Assembly (NCBI GenBank): GCA_012735495.1
Contig: JAAYHD010000045.1
Coordinates: 1-64,000 of the forward strand
Direction: 5' to 3'
DNA: 64,000 nucleotides
Source: Clostridiales bacterium
Lineage (GTDB): Bacteria; Bacillota; Clostridia; Lachnospirales; Lachnospiraceae
Part shown: one piece after another, positions 44,458-54,385 of the stretch
How the letters are laid out: the number at the start of each line of letters is the position of its first letter
Numbering within the stretch: position 1 is the first letter of the stretch
Notes under the pieces: model-generated
The model's input: the letters and a program-made list of their open reading frames with translations, nothing else
Database searches by the model: none
Told to the model about the DNA's origin: nothing
Position numbers and translations under genes: made by a program

Positions 44458-45623
44458 ATGATATACCATAAGACCGAGTATACACCGCAGGAAGTGGGAT
44501 ATGATCCGGCCAGAATCGAGGCGGTTAATAATCATTTCAGGGACCTTATTGAGAAGAAAAAGATTATTTCGGCTAACTACTGCATGGCAAGAGACGGCAA
44601 GGTTTTCGTGGATGCGGCCATTGGCAGGCTGTCATACCGGGAGGATGATACAAGGGAGGTCCAGCCCGATACAATACAGGGGATAGCTTCAATCACCAAG
44701 CTGTTTACGGCAGTTGCCATCTGGCAGCTGGTGGAGGACGGAAAAATCAGGGTTGACCAGAAGGTGGGAGAGTTTATCGAGGAGTTTGCAACACCGCCTT
44801 TTAATGAAATCTCAATAGCACATCTGCTGTCCCATACCTCTGGCCTGCAGGCTGATTCCGGATGCTCGAAAATAAATATTTCATATCCCCATGGGATTTC
44901 ATTGAAAAGGACAGGTCAAAGTCATGGATTGCCGCAGCCCTGCAGAGCGGGATGAGAAAAAAACCGGGAGAGGAATGGGCATATTGCAGCTTTGGGTTCG
45001 TAATCCTTGGTGAAATAATCAGCAGGGTAAGCGGAATATACGCGGAGGAATATATTATTGAGAAAATCGTCAAGTCCTGCGGCATGAAGGATACATACTT
45101 TGATATAAGAAAGAAGGAAATTGTCGAGAGGATGAATATTCCGACGGAGAGAAGGGAGCAGTTAATAAAAGCGTTTCTGGAAGGGACATATAAGGAAGAT
45201 GAGAAAGACAGCATATGGGAACAAATTCCGGGGACATCGGGCTCCATGTATTCGACTGCCAGGGATTTGTGCCGGTTCGGAACCATGCTTCTGAAAGGCG
45301 GATACATTGATGGGGTCCGCGTCATAGGAAGAAAAGCAATAGAGAAAATGACCGCCCCTTATTTGGGCCCTGAGATAAAGGATTACTGCTGGAACGCAGG
45401 AGGAGTATCAAGGGCATACGGATTGGGACCTGACTTGCGCCGCAATGAAGCAAATCTTTACTCCGAGGGTACATTTTTCCATGAGGGATCAGGTGCCTGC
45501 TGTCTGCTGGTTGATCCTGTTGAAAAACTGGTTGCCGCATGGTTTGTCCCGTTCTGTAACGAAGCATGGTGTCCGGAGCCGTTATACAATGCGGGATCTG
45601 TCATGTGGTCAGGCCTGATTTAA
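44458..45623 (+). pseudogene. Serine hydrolase (beta-lactamase/PBP-like class C family), interrupted by a frameshift
   Basis: The first reading frame (44458-44955) encodes the N-terminal part with the catalytic SxxK (ASITKLF) and ends shortly after LLSHTSGLQADSG. The remainder (from about 44856 to 45623) is in the -1 frame, with GEEWAYCSFGFVILGEII (Tyr motif), GTSGSMYSTARDLCRFG and a C-terminal GACCLLVDPVEKLVAAW. Joined, they give about 388 residues, normal for the family. The break lies between 44856 and 44955, probably near 44862. No slippery heptamer is visible, so it is a single-base deletion or a sequencing error. The second part directly precedes the ABC-2 permease gene by 1 nt, so the operon is otherwise intact. 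Confidence 0.8.
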
Positions 45624-45624
45624 T

Positions 45625-46455
45625 ATGGGGATAAGTATGAGAGCTTTAAAGAGACAGCTTAATGTCCTGCGCGCGGTCGCAGTTGTTACCTACAAGGAGT
45701 GGAGTGCTTACCGCACCCACTCCATGGTTTCAATATTGGTAGGGCCGGTTTATTTTATCGTGCAGTATTTCATATGGACAGCCCTGTTTAAGGGAAGAAC
45801 CGAGATAAACGGCATGGATTTGAACCAGATGATAACTTATTTCGGAGCATCCACCCTGATTGGATATTTAACCATGGATTTTGCCGACTGGAATCTTCAG
45901 ATGCTGATTAGGACCGGAAAATTCCTGACCTTTGCCCTTCGGCCCATTCACCACAGGTTTTTCGCCTTATCGCAAAAGTTAGGGCACAGGTTTTTAGGGT
46001 TGATATTTGAGTTTATTCCCTGTTATATCATATTCTCAGTGCTGTTTAAGGCTCCGCTGATGCCCGCGCACATCGGATGGACGGTATTGTCGGTGGCGCT
46101 TGCTTTTCTTATGGTTTTTTACATTCATTACATTTTGGGGATGACGGCATTTTGGTTTACCCAGGCCTCGGGGATACGCAGGGTGTTTGACCTTCTCTCC
46201 GGTATATTCTCCGGAGTGTACATTCCTTTGGTGTTTTTCCCGCAGTGGCTCCAGAAGGCCTTGTTTTTTATGCCGTTTTCCTACATGTCATATGTCCCGG
46301 TAATGGTGTTTACGGGCATTTTCACCCTGGCCGGAGTCCGGATTGATATTCCCGTTATAGTGGGCATCCAGGCATTCATGGTCATAATAACTATACTGTT
46401 CAGTGAAATCCTGTACAGGGCATCAATGAGAAGATTCAACGGAGTGGGAGCATAG
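45625..46455 (+). CDS. ABC-2 type transporter permease subunit 1
   Basis: A 276-residue membrane protein with six hydrophobic segments, starting with a cytoplasmic N-terminus (RALKRQLNVLRAVAVVTYKEW). The phrases FRTHSMVSILVGPVYFIVQYF-like and FPQWLQKALFFMPFSYMSYVP match the ABC2_membrane_6 (DUF990-type) group. It forms a pair with the next gene, and the ATPase follows, giving an exporter for drugs, lipids or polysaccharide-like substrates. It starts one base after the hydrolase stop. An ATG at 45637 is a second possible start. Confidence 0.85.
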   Translation: MGISMRALKRQLNVLRAVAVVTYKEWSAYRTHSMVSILVGPVYFIVQYFIWTALFKGRTEINGMDLNQMITYFGASTLIGYLTMDFADWNLQMLIRTGKFLTFALRPIHHRFFALSQKLGHRFLGLIFEFIPCYIIFSVLFKAPLMPAHIGWTVLSVALAFLMVFYIHYILGMTAFWFTQASGIRRVFDLLSGIFSGVYIPLVFFPQWLQKALFFMPFSYMSYVPVMVFTGIFTLAGVRIDIPVIVGIQAFMVIITILFSEILYRASMRRFNGVGA

Positions 46456-46464
46456 GGGGCCGAT

Positions 46465-47247
46465 ATGATCAGGTATTTGAAAATATACAAGGAGTGCATT
46501 AAGGTGGATTTTGCGACGGCATCCACCTACCGGCTTAATTTTTTCTTAAACTGCATAATTATGCTTCTTGGAGATATATTCTTTCCTTTAATTACCGTGC
46601 TGATATATGGCTCCGGCGCGGGATTCGAGGGCTGGACGGTATACGAGGTGCTGTTGATCCAGTCTGTTTTCACGATGTCCACGGCAATTGCCGACATGAC
46701 CTTCCATGGCATCATGTGGGCAACCATGGATCTTGTAAGAAACGGCGGCATGGAGATGGTTCTTATTCTGCCGGTGGACACCATGTTTATACTGATGGCA
46801 AGAACCTTTTCTTTTGAGGGAATCGGTTTATTTGCCGGAGGGGCTGCCATATTCACCATAGCCATATTGAACATTCCGGCGCCGTCGGTATGGGAGTGGC
46901 TTCAATTTCTTGCCTTCTTTATAAGCGGCCTCTTTGTCATGATGGGGATAGGTCTTATCATGGCCGCCATATCGTTCAAGTGGGTAGGCAATTCAAGAAT
47001 ACCAGAAATATTCGACTGTATAAGAAGCTTTGGCAAATACCCTCAAAGCGTGTTTCCGAAGGCAATTTTAGTCTTTACCTCTTTTCTTATTCCCGTAGCC
47101 ATGATTGCCTACTGCCCTGCAGCGGCTTTGCTTGGCAGAGGGAATATGACCATGTTCCTCATGATATTGCCGTGTGTTATATTCCTTCTATTCGGGATTT
47201 TTTTGTACAAGTACATGGTGAGGTTATACCAGGGCGTCGGAGGATGA
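46465..47247 (+). CDS. ABC-2 type transporter permease subunit 2
   Basis: A 260-residue membrane protein with six predicted helices, paralogous to the preceding permease. It has a cytoplasmic start (IRYLKIYKECIKVDFATAST), the loop NGGMEMVLILPVDTMFILMA and a C-terminal YKYMVRLYQGVGG tail. The tail RxFNGVGA of the first and RLYQGVGG of the second permease are alike, supporting a heterodimer. It lies 9 nt after subunit 1. The ATPase starts 1 nt after its stop. Confidence 0.87.
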   Translation: MIRYLKIYKECIKVDFATASTYRLNFFLNCIIMLLGDIFFPLITVLIYGSGAGFEGWTVYEVLLIQSVFTMSTAIADMTFHGIMWATMDLVRNGGMEMVLILPVDTMFILMARTFSFEGIGLFAGGAAIFTIAILNIPAPSVWEWLQFLAFFISGLFVMMGIGLIMAAISFKWVGNSRIPEIFDCIRSFGKYPQSVFPKAILVFTSFLIPVAMIAYCPAAALLGRGNMTMFLMILPCVIFLLFGIFLYKYMVRLYQGVGG

Positions 47248-47248
47248 A

Positions 47249-48262
47249 ATGGATAATAATGCCAAAGATATAATAACCGTGAAAGGACTTACAAAAAAAT
47301 ATATTACCTATAAACGGGGCAGCGGGTTTAAGGAGAGCGTAAAAGCCCTCTTTGTAAGGGAAAAGGTGCCGGTAATCGCGGTAAATGATATCTCCTTCAG
47401 TGTTCGGGATGGAGACATTATCGGATTGCTGGGTCCAAACGGAGCCGGAAAATCCACCACGATAAAGATGCTTACGGGGACGCTTTACCCTACCTGCGGA
47501 ACCATAGAGGTTATGGGATATAACCCGACGAAGAACAGGAAGAATTACGTCCGCCAGATAGGAGCTGTATTCGGTCAGAGGTCCCAGCTCATATGGGATA
47601 TCCCGCCCCTGGACAGCTTCAGGATGAACAAGGCCATCTACAGCATCTCAGACGAGGAATTTGAAGAACGGGTAAGCTTCATGGCAAAGCTGTTCATGGT
47701 GGAGGATCTGATTAAAAGGCCCACAAGGGTCCTGTCCCTCGGCGAAAGAATGAAATGCGAATTCATCATGGCCATGCTGCACAATCCCAAAGTGGTGTTC
47801 CTTGATGAACCCACCATAGGGCTGGATGTCATAGCAAAGCATAATATCAGGGACTTTATACGCCGGATGAACGGCATGGGAACAACCTTCATCCTGACGA
47901 CCCATGACCTGGAGGATGTGGAACAGCTGGCAAGGAAGGTAATTATTATTAACAAGGGCGTGAAGGTGTTTGACGACACCATTGAGAATCTGAAGAAGGT
48001 CCTTGGGGCGAAGAAAATTGTACAGCTTACGCTCTTAAAGGAAGTCGGGACACTGGACATACCCGGCGCAAGCATACTGGAAAGGGAATCACCCCTTAAA
48101 ATGACGGTCAGCGTTGATCTTGAAAGGATGCCCATAAACGAGTTCATGGCAAAGCTGTCCGAGCAATGCGCGTTTTCCGATATTTCCGTCAAGGAAATGC
48201 CCATGGACACCATAATAACGCATATATATCAAAGCAAGGGGATTGAACAGCCGGACAAATAA
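47249..48262 (+). CDS. ABC transporter ATP-binding protein (ABC-2 exporter)
   Basis: A 337-residue ATPase serving the two permeases. Walker A is GPNGAGKST, the Q-loop region VFGQRSQLIWDIP, the signature LSLGERMKCE, Walker B VVFLDEPTIGLD and the H-loop ILTTHDLEDVEQ. The signature has LSLGER for the usual LSGGQ, as in the DrrA/NatA-like group that pairs with ABC2_membrane_6 permeases. The C-terminal 90 residues form the extra regulatory domain typical of this group. CGGAGG lies 5 nt before the ATG. Confidence 0.93.
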   Translation: MDNNAKDIITVKGLTKKYITYKRGSGFKESVKALFVREKVPVIAVNDISFSVRDGDIIGLLGPNGAGKSTTIKMLTGTLYPTCGTIEVMGYNPTKNRKNYVRQIGAVFGQRSQLIWDIPPLDSFRMNKAIYSISDEEFEERVSFMAKLFMVEDLIKRPTRVLSLGERMKCEFIMAMLHNPKVVFLDEPTIGLDVIAKHNIRDFIRRMNGMGTTFILTTHDLEDVEQLARKVIIINKGVKVFDDTIENLKKVLGAKKIVQLTLLKEVGTLDIPGASILERESPLKMTVSVDLERMPINEFMAKLSEQCAFSDISVKEMPMDTIITHIYQSKGIEQPDK

Positions 48263-48335
48263 CAATATTTCCTTGATGGATGATATGGGATAAATTATAA
48301 TTTTATTAAGACAGCAAATCAGAAGGAGAGGATAT

Positions 48336-49295
48336 TTGGTGGAGAACCAGAGCAAAATCGCAAGGGTAATAAGCAATATAGAGCGTTTGATTGTCGGAAA
48401 GCGGGATGTTATTGAGTATGCGCTGATCACCCTTTTTGCCGGAGGGCATCTGCTGCTGGAGGATGTGCCCGGGGTAGGCAAGACGACCCTGGCCAAGGCC
48501 CTTGCACAGACAATAGACTGCGGATTTACACGGATTCAGTTTACTCCGGATACGCTGCCCAGCGATGTGACGGGGTTATCTGTTTACAATATGCAAACCG
48601 GCAAGTTTGAGTATTCCCAAGGGGCTGTTATGACAAACATCGTATTGGCTGACGAAATAAACCGTACCTCGCCGAAGACGCAGGCCAGCCTCCTGGAAGC
48701 AATGGAAGAAAGGCAGGTGACGGTAGACGGTGTTACATACCCTCTTCCGAAGCCTTTCATGGTCATTGCGACCCAAAATCCAGTAGATTACCTGGGAACC
48801 TATAATCTTCCGGAGGCCCAGCTGGACCGTTTCATGATTAAGACCTCCATCGGATATCCGTCTGTTTCTGACGAGCAGGCAATGGCGGACAAGTTTCTCG
48901 GAAAGCAGTTTTCTGTCAGGCTGGAACCGGTAATAGACGCGGAAACAGTGACCAGGATGCAGGAAGAGGTTACCGGGATTAAGGTAAACAGGGATTTGAT
49001 AGCATATGTAACAAGGTTCATCCAGGACACGAGAAAGGACGGCAACATATCCCTTGGGGCAAGCCCCAGGGCAACACTTGCCCTGATTCGAGCATCCCAG
49101 GCAAAGGCTTACCTGGAGGGAAGGTCATACTGTATCCCGGATGATATCATAAAGCTTGCGGTGCCGGTTATAGCACACCGCATCATCCTGTCTCCGGAAG
49201 CAAGGCTGGCTCACGTCAAGGTTGACAAGGTTATCAGGGATATACTAAAAAAGATCCCCGTGCCTGTGCTCAATTATGACGCGGGAGAAGCCTGA
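48336..49295 (+). CDS. MoxR-type AAA+ ATPase
   Basis: A 319-residue chaperone-like AAA+ ATPase. Walker A DVPGVGKTTLAKAL, Walker B VLADEINRTSPKTQ, sensor 1 IATQNP and sensor 2 GASPRATLAL are clear, as is LPEAQLDRFM. MoxR proteins remodel or activate partner proteins and are commonly encoded before DUF58 and transglutaminase genes, as here. The start is GTG/ATG region 48336 with GAAGGAGAGG upstream. The gap to the DUF58 gene is 38 nt. Confidence 0.95.
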   Translation: MVENQSKIARVISNIERLIVGKRDVIEYALITLFAGGHLLLEDVPGVGKTTLAKALAQTIDCGFTRIQFTPDTLPSDVTGLSVYNMQTGKFEYSQGAVMTNIVLADEINRTSPKTQASLLEAMEERQVTVDGVTYPLPKPFMVIATQNPVDYLGTYNLPEAQLDRFMIKTSIGYPSVSDEQAMADKFLGKQFSVRLEPVIDAETVTRMQEEVTGIKVNRDLIAYVTRFIQDTRKDGNISLGASPRATLALIRASQAKAYLEGRSYCIPDDIIKLAVPVIAHRIILSPEARLAHVKVDKVIRDILKKIPVPVLNYDAGEA

Positions 49296-49333
49296 AGGAA
49301 AGCTGTAAACTATAAAGGAAAAGGCTTGATATA

Positions 49334-50533
49334 ATGCGGATTACCCGTCTTTTTTGCGTAATTATCATAATAGGAAGCGCGGTATTTGCCTCATATTACG
49401 GAGGCAATATATCTTATGCCCTTTTTTACGCTTCCGTTTCCCTGCCGGTAATAGCATTTCTTTATACGTTGTATGTGTACGTCCGCTTCAAGATATACCA
49501 GTCAATGGATAATTATATAGTTGTCAAGGGAGACTGGAATAACTATTCATTTGTTATTGCAAACGAGGACTACATAGCGTTTCGTAACGTAAAGGTCAAT
49601 TTCCTTCAGGGACAGTCCACCATCAGGCAAACCGGGGGGATCATGGAGTATGCCCTTCTTCCCGGCGAAAAGGAGCGCATGGAAACGGAGCTTAGATGTA
49701 ATTACAGGGGAGAATACTTTGTCGGGGTGGATTCGATCCAGGTAACGGATTTCTTGTATTTGTTTACGATTACATACCCAATAGGCACAAAGCTTAAGGT
49801 CTTGGTACTGCCCAGGGTGCTGAGCCTCGAACAGCTGGGGATAGCCCCTCCGGTTATAGACTCAAAAAACCCTGTAATGTACAGCAATGCCATAGAGGAA
49901 GAGCTGGATACGGAGGTAAGGAAGTACAATCCCGGGGACAATAAAAAAAGGATTCACTGGAAGGCTTCGGCCAAGGCTAATGAGCTTCTCAGCAGGAAGT
50001 ATTATCAAAAGCCGAAGGCGGAGGTTGTCCTTTTTATGGACCTTTCAAAAATCACCGGGGACGAGCTGGGCGTGATTATTGCCGAGGACAAGATTATCGA
50101 GAGTGTTCTTGCAATAGCCAATTATTATGTGCATAAGAATACTCCTTCCCATATAATATACGACATGGAGGGCATAAACCAGATATCCATATGCAACAAG
50201 AATGATTTTGATGTCTTTTACAAGGCCTGTGTCAAAATCAGGTTCGAAGCCAAAACATCCGTCGCGGAGCTGATTAAAAGGCGGCTGCAAAGGGGAGATG
50301 ACGGTATATTCTATGTAACCGCCACGGCCAGGCTTACGAAGGATTTGTACTACAGTACCCTGGAAGCGCTGGCACAGGGCAGCAATATGTGTATTCTTTT
50401 TATCAGCAGCGATGTCTCCGAGGATACGAAAAAGCTTATGGAGGATATGAAAAAGGCAGGCGCGGACATACATCATATCATGCCCAAGGATGAAATTGGA
50501 GACATATTGGCCAAGGAGGATTCCGTGGGTTAA
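49334..50533 (+). CDS. DUF58 domain protein
   Basis: A 399-residue protein anchored by two N-terminal hydrophobic segments (about 5-45). The DUF58 core is visible as RKYNPGDNKKRIHWKASAKANELLSRKY, followed by a von Willebrand A-like region beginning VVLFMDLSKI. Such proteins are thought to be partners of MoxR in envelope or export-related complexes; the precise role is unknown. It sits between moxR and the transglutaminase gene in one operon. Confidence 0.92.
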   Translation: MRITRLFCVIIIIGSAVFASYYGGNISYALFYASVSLPVIAFLYTLYVYVRFKIYQSMDNYIVVKGDWNNYSFVIANEDYIAFRNVKVNFLQGQSTIRQTGGIMEYALLPGEKERMETELRCNYRGEYFVGVDSIQVTDFLYLFTITYPIGTKLKVLVLPRVLSLEQLGIAPPVIDSKNPVMYSNAIEEELDTEVRKYNPGDNKKRIHWKASAKANELLSRKYYQKPKAEVVLFMDLSKITGDELGVIIAEDKIIESVLAIANYYVHKNTPSHIIYDMEGINQISICNKNDFDVFYKACVKIRFEAKTSVAELIKRRLQRGDDGIFYVTATARLTKDLYYSTLEALAQGSNMCILFISSDVSEDTKKLMEDMKKAGADIHHIMPKDEIGDILAKEDSVG

Positions 50534-50580
50534 AATAGCCTGTCATAAATTTCTGATCATTGAAAAAAGGAGCAGGAAAC

Positions 50581-52998
50581 ATGCCGCAGAACAGGACCAA
50601 GGGGTATCAGATTTATCATTCCGTTCTTGGGATGATGCTGACTTTGGCATTAATATTGTGGGTCAATGAGTATTATGTTCTTAAGGTGAACATAGCGGTT
50701 TGCCTTTTATTTGGCATTATCCCTGCCATGTTGATTTTCGTATTCAATTTATATAAAAAACATGTTGTCAGTTATATTGTACTGGCAAGCCTGCTTCCTG
50801 CAACAGCGCTGATATTTTTGCTAACCCGGACCAATCCGATAAGTTGGTTGGCAGATATGATTAATTGGATAATGCGGTATGACCGCACGGACAGTACATA
50901 TGAAAAGATGTGGGCATATACCATCCTGGTGCTTTTGTCTGCCGCAGTTAGCATCCTGTTCTTTATAATTGTAAACAACCTGCTGTCAAGACTTGTGCTT
51001 GGCATCGTAATTGTCATTTTATTTATTGCCTTTGCCATAATGCAGGTCAATATTGGAAAAGTACCGGTAGGTATCGGCATCTTCTATGTTCTTAACACCT
51101 TAATCGAGTTCAGCGGTATCCTGTATGGCAGGAAAAGTGGCATAGAGGACAAGAAAGAAAGCATTCTTTACCTGTTTCCGGTATGTATCCTGCTTGCGGC
51201 GATAGCGGTTGGGCTTCCTTCCAATAAGGAACCTATACAATGGACTGTCGTAAAAAACATGTATTATAACATAGTGGACCAGATAAACAGGCTTGTTACC
51301 GAATGGGAGTTTTTTGTCCATGAGGGAGACGGTATATTTTCCATTTCCATGAGCGGATATACGGGAGACGGAAGCCTTGACAACGAGAATTTGCTGGACA
51401 GCAACAGGGTGGCGCTGATCGTGTCCGGCAACACTGGGGTTACTCCACTGTACCTTACAGGATCCGTAAGCGATGTGTATACGGGCCATAGCTGGGAGAA
51501 AAGCGGTGAGGACTATCTGGAAGGGGAACAGGAATACCAGATGGACTATGCGGAGTTGCTGTATTGGCTATCCGGACAGGACCCGGAGTTGTTCGATGAA
51601 TACAGGCTGGCCGAATCAAGATCCATTACCGTAATATACGGCAGCATAAAAACAAAGACGTTTTTCTATCCGTCGAAATGCAAATGGATATATTTCGATG
51701 ACAGGGCACCTGAATTTAATATTGAACGGGCCGGCATTACATATGTAAAAGCAAAAGGAAGCGGGACGAAATACACCACATCATATTATGATTTGAACCT
51801 GTCGGAGCCGGTATTCCAGGACATGCTCCGGAAAACGGACGGCTTCACCTACGATGAGGGCAGGCTGCTTAATGATGATGAATTATATCAAATTGAAAAA
51901 TCCTTTCTGGTCAGGGACAGGGCAAACTTTATCCTGAAAAGAAACGATTTTACAAGTTTGTTCAAAAAAAGGACTGAATTAATATACGGCCAATATACAC
52001 AGCTGCCGGATAGCCTGCCGCAGCGCGTAAAGGACCTTGCTTATGAAATTACCAGAGATAAAGAAACCAGGTATGACAAGCTTAAGGCGATAGAGGAGTA
52101 CCTTCTTAAATATGAGTACAATCAATCGCCAGGCAAGGTACCCGAGGAGGCCGACTTTGTAGACTACTTCCTGTTTGAAAATAAAAAGGGATATTGTACT
52201 TCCTTTGCAAGCGCCATGGTTGTTATGGCGCGAAGCATAGGGATTCCGGCCCGATACGTTGAGGGCTATGTAGTTGATTATGATGAAAAGAACGATATCG
52301 GATATATTGTAAGAAACAATAATGCCCATGCCTGGGCCGAAGCATATTTTGACGGAGCGGGATGGATTCCGTTTGAGGCCACGCCTACGCTTCATGAAAG
52401 CCGTTACACTCCTTGGGCCCCAAAGAAAAAGACAGGGGATGAGAGCTACCAACCGTATATTAATACCGAAAACGAAGAAGAGACCGGGGAGGAAACACTT
52501 AAGAACGATACCCAGGAAGAAAACAAGGGGATTAATAAAGCGGCTTTAATATGGATTGCTGTATTTGCCGGTATGCTTGCAATAATCCTGGTAATGCTTG
52601 TTTTATATTACCTGATACTAAGGCACAGATACCGCAAGGATTATGACGCATCGGACAACAGCATAAAAATGTACATGCTGTTTCTTCGGATTCTTCGCCT
52701 GTTAAGACACGAAGGATTTGTGCTGTCTTCGGATGAAACCTTGATAATGCTTTCGGAAAGGGTTAAGGACAGATACCGATATGAAGGCGTTGTATTCGGA
52801 GATGTTATAAATATCTTCATGGCTTACCGTTATGGCGGCATACCTGTTACGGAAATGCAGCTTAAGAAGGTTGAAGCCTACCATGACGGCCTTATGGCAA
52901 AGCATGCGGGCGAAACCAGGAAGCTAATGCTTTATCTTGAGGAATTCATGTTCCTGATTCAGAAGCCGAACAGCCGGGTTATTTATCAAGAACCGTAA
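50581..52998 (+). CDS. Membrane transglutaminase-like protein (TgpA type)
   Basis: An 805-residue protein with about six N-terminal helices (to about residue 215), a large outer region with the transglutaminase-like core, one helix near 655-680 and a cytoplasmic DUF4129-like tail. The Cys-His-Asp triad is visible: Cys in KKGYCTSFASAMVVMARSIG, His in NNAHAWAEAYFDG and the following Glu/Asp (WIPFEATP). It may act as a cysteine protease or cross-linking enzyme on the cell surface. The start is ATG 50581 behind AAAGGAGCAGGAAAC; an in-frame TTG 21 nt upstream overlaps the site and is rejected. Its last 20 bases overlap the convergent spoIID gene. Confidence 0.92.
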   Translation: MPQNRTKGYQIYHSVLGMMLTLALILWVNEYYVLKVNIAVCLLFGIIPAMLIFVFNLYKKHVVSYIVLASLLPATALIFLLTRTNPISWLADMINWIMRYDRTDSTYEKMWAYTILVLLSAAVSILFFIIVNNLLSRLVLGIVIVILFIAFAIMQVNIGKVPVGIGIFYVLNTLIEFSGILYGRKSGIEDKKESILYLFPVCILLAAIAVGLPSNKEPIQWTVVKNMYYNIVDQINRLVTEWEFFVHEGDGIFSISMSGYTGDGSLDNENLLDSNRVALIVSGNTGVTPLYLTGSVSDVYTGHSWEKSGEDYLEGEQEYQMDYAELLYWLSGQDPELFDEYRLAESRSITVIYGSIKTKTFFYPSKCKWIYFDDRAPEFNIERAGITYVKAKGSGTKYTTSYYDLNLSEPVFQDMLRKTDGFTYDEGRLLNDDELYQIEKSFLVRDRANFILKRNDFTSLFKKRTELIYGQYTQLPDSLPQRVKDLAYEITRDKETRYDKLKAIEEYLLKYEYNQSPGKVPEEADFVDYFLFENKKGYCTSFASAMVVMARSIGIPARYVEGYVVDYDEKNDIGYIVRNNNAHAWAEAYFDGAGWIPFEATPTLHESRYTPWAPKKKTGDESYQPYINTENEEETGEETLKNDTQEENKGINKAALIWIAVFAGMLAIILVMLVLYYLILRHRYRKDYDASDNSIKMYMLFLRILRLLRHEGFVLSSDETLIMLSERVKDRYRYEGVVFGDVINIFMAYRYGGIPVTEMQLKKVEAYHDGLMAKHAGETRKLMLYLEEFMFLIQKPNSRVIYQEP

Positions 52999-53938
52999 GT
53001 CTGGCTCCCGAATAGTAATGGGACAGGATATCTTCATAGGAATGTCCTTCATTGGCCATGGCATTCGCTCCATACTGGCTTAAGCCAACCCCATGGCCGA
53101 CACCGGTGCATATAATCCGCACCTTGCCTTCATACTCTTCAATGCTGAAATGGTTTGAATTAAGCCCCAGCGCGGCCGCAAATTCCTCACCGGATACGAT
53201 CAACCCGCCAACCGATACCTCGGTTACATAACCGATACTGTCTCTTTTGCTTATGATTATTTCATCAAAGAAAGAAGATTCGGATATATCAACCGAATGA
53301 TACATCTGCTTTAATATGCCTGTGAGTATGCCGGGTTCATGTTCCGTGATTCTAAGATAATGTATGGAGGTAACATCCTGTTTGCTTGGTACGGATTTTA
53401 AGTATGGAATGTCAACTCCCCATGCTTCTTTTGCGCTTCTTGTATATCCCGTGCCGGTACCGAAAAATACCGGAAGAATGAGGTTGCCGTCATAAGTCAG
53501 AACCTCGTTTTTCGTTCCATGAACGCAGTTTTCCAGCTTTGTAAAATACGACACATAACTGTTGCTGTCCCAGTATTGCTTCATTTCCTCCGGGGTGATA
53601 TAAGACAATCCCAATTCCGAGGTGGTGAATTCCTTTCTGTCCCCGGAATCCTTTGAAAGCATGGAAATGTTATAAAGGGCATATGTACGGGATATGACGG
53701 CCTGTGCCTTAAGAGCTTCGATATGATAGCCGGCAGGCATGTTGGCGGCTACTACACCGATAAGGTATTCGTCAAATTCAAGCTTACGCCTGGAACCGTC
53801 CTTTTCATAATATATGTTAAAATCCATTGCTTCCATGGAATATGAGGCTTTTTTATTTGAAATCAAAAGCGTAAGAAGAAAAGGGAGCAGAAGCACGGAT
53901 ATGCATACGGCCAGCAGTTTATACAGGATTTTTTTCAT
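52979..53938 (-). CDS. spoIID: Stage II sporulation protein D (peptidoglycan lytic enzyme)
   Basis: A 319-residue membrane-anchored protein with one N-terminal helix (about 5-28). SpoIID is a lytic transglycosylase-type enzyme of the DMP complex that drives engulfment of the forespore. The catalytic region EYLIGVVAANMPAGYHIEAL has the conserved Glu followed by KAQAVISRTYAL. The C-terminal signature is GHGVGLSQYGANAMA. The start ATG is only 53-110 nt from the trp promoter on the other strand. There is no adjacent spoIIM or spoIIP; in Clostridia spoIID is often a separate gene with downstream spoIIQ, and a SpoIIQ-like gene occurs about 8.5 kb away. Confidence 0.94.
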   Translation of the reverse strand: MKKILYKLLAVCISVLLLPFLLTLLISNKKASYSMEAMDFNIYYEKDGSRRKLEFDEYLIGVVAANMPAGYHIEALKAQAVISRTYALYNISMLSKDSGDRKEFTTSELGLSYITPEEMKQYWDSNSYVSYFTKLENCVHGTKNEVLTYDGNLILPVFFGTGTGYTRSAKEAWGVDIPYLKSVPSKQDVTSIHYLRITEHEPGILTGILKQMYHSVDISESSFFDEIIISKRDSIGYVTEVSVGGLIVSGEEFAAALGLNSNHFSIEEYEGKVRIICTGVGHGVGLSQYGANAMANEGHSYEDILSHYYSGARLTVLDK

Positions 53939-54009
53939 TTAAGCACCGTTATGGATATGTTTGTATATTATATTATGCAAAAAAGTGAAAATGAACTATG
54001 AAATTATTA

Positions 54010-54039
54010 TTGACAAGGAAGCATGTCTCCTGATATAAT
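54010..54039 (+). promoter_or_regulatory. Sigma-A promoter of the trp operon
   Basis: TTGACA, an 18-nt spacer, then TATAAT, just upstream of the trp T-box leader and divergent from spoIID. Confidence 0.88.
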
Positions 54040-54049
54040 GCGCTTAACA

Positions 54050-54347
54050 ATTTTAACTGAATAACCCTAACAAACCGATGAGCAAGAATAGTAGGAAATA
54101 TTCAAAGTATACAGAGAGCCGCTGATGGTGGGAATGCGGTTACGGAGATTTTTCCGAATGGACTTGCGAGGGAGGCCCGAAATCGCAAGAGAGTAGTAGC
54201 CTACGGGAACCTGTCCGTTATCAGAAGGATGCATATGATGGTATGCAGAATGAGAGGTCGTATTATATCCTAATACGGCAATTGGGGTGGCACCGCAGAA
54301 GCTTAAAGCTTTTGTCCCTGCAACAGCAGGAACAAAAGCTTTTTTTA
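54050..54347 (+). promoter_or_regulatory. T-box riboswitch (tRNA-Trp sensing) controlling the trp operon
   Basis: A leader of about 300 nt with stem I elements (AGAGAGCCGC and GGGAATGCGG), specifier TGG at 54159-54161 in GAATGGAC, the T-box GGGGTGGCACCGC (54284-54296) and a terminator. The variable base C in TGGC would pair with the G discriminator of tRNA-Trp. It should permit transcription of trpEGDCFBA when tRNA-Trp is uncharged. Confidence 0.95.
54305..54347 (+). terminator. T-box-controlled terminator before trpE
   Basis: AAAGCTTTTGT pairs with ACAAAAGCTTT with an inner CCTG/CAGG, followed by TTTTTT. Confidence 0.93.
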
Positions 54348-54385
54348 CTTTATGAATTTATCACAAACAGAAAGAGGGGATAGAA

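Noticed and set aside
44856..44900. Programmed -1 frameshift in the serine hydrolase
   Set aside because: No slippery heptamer or downstream stimulatory structure is visible.
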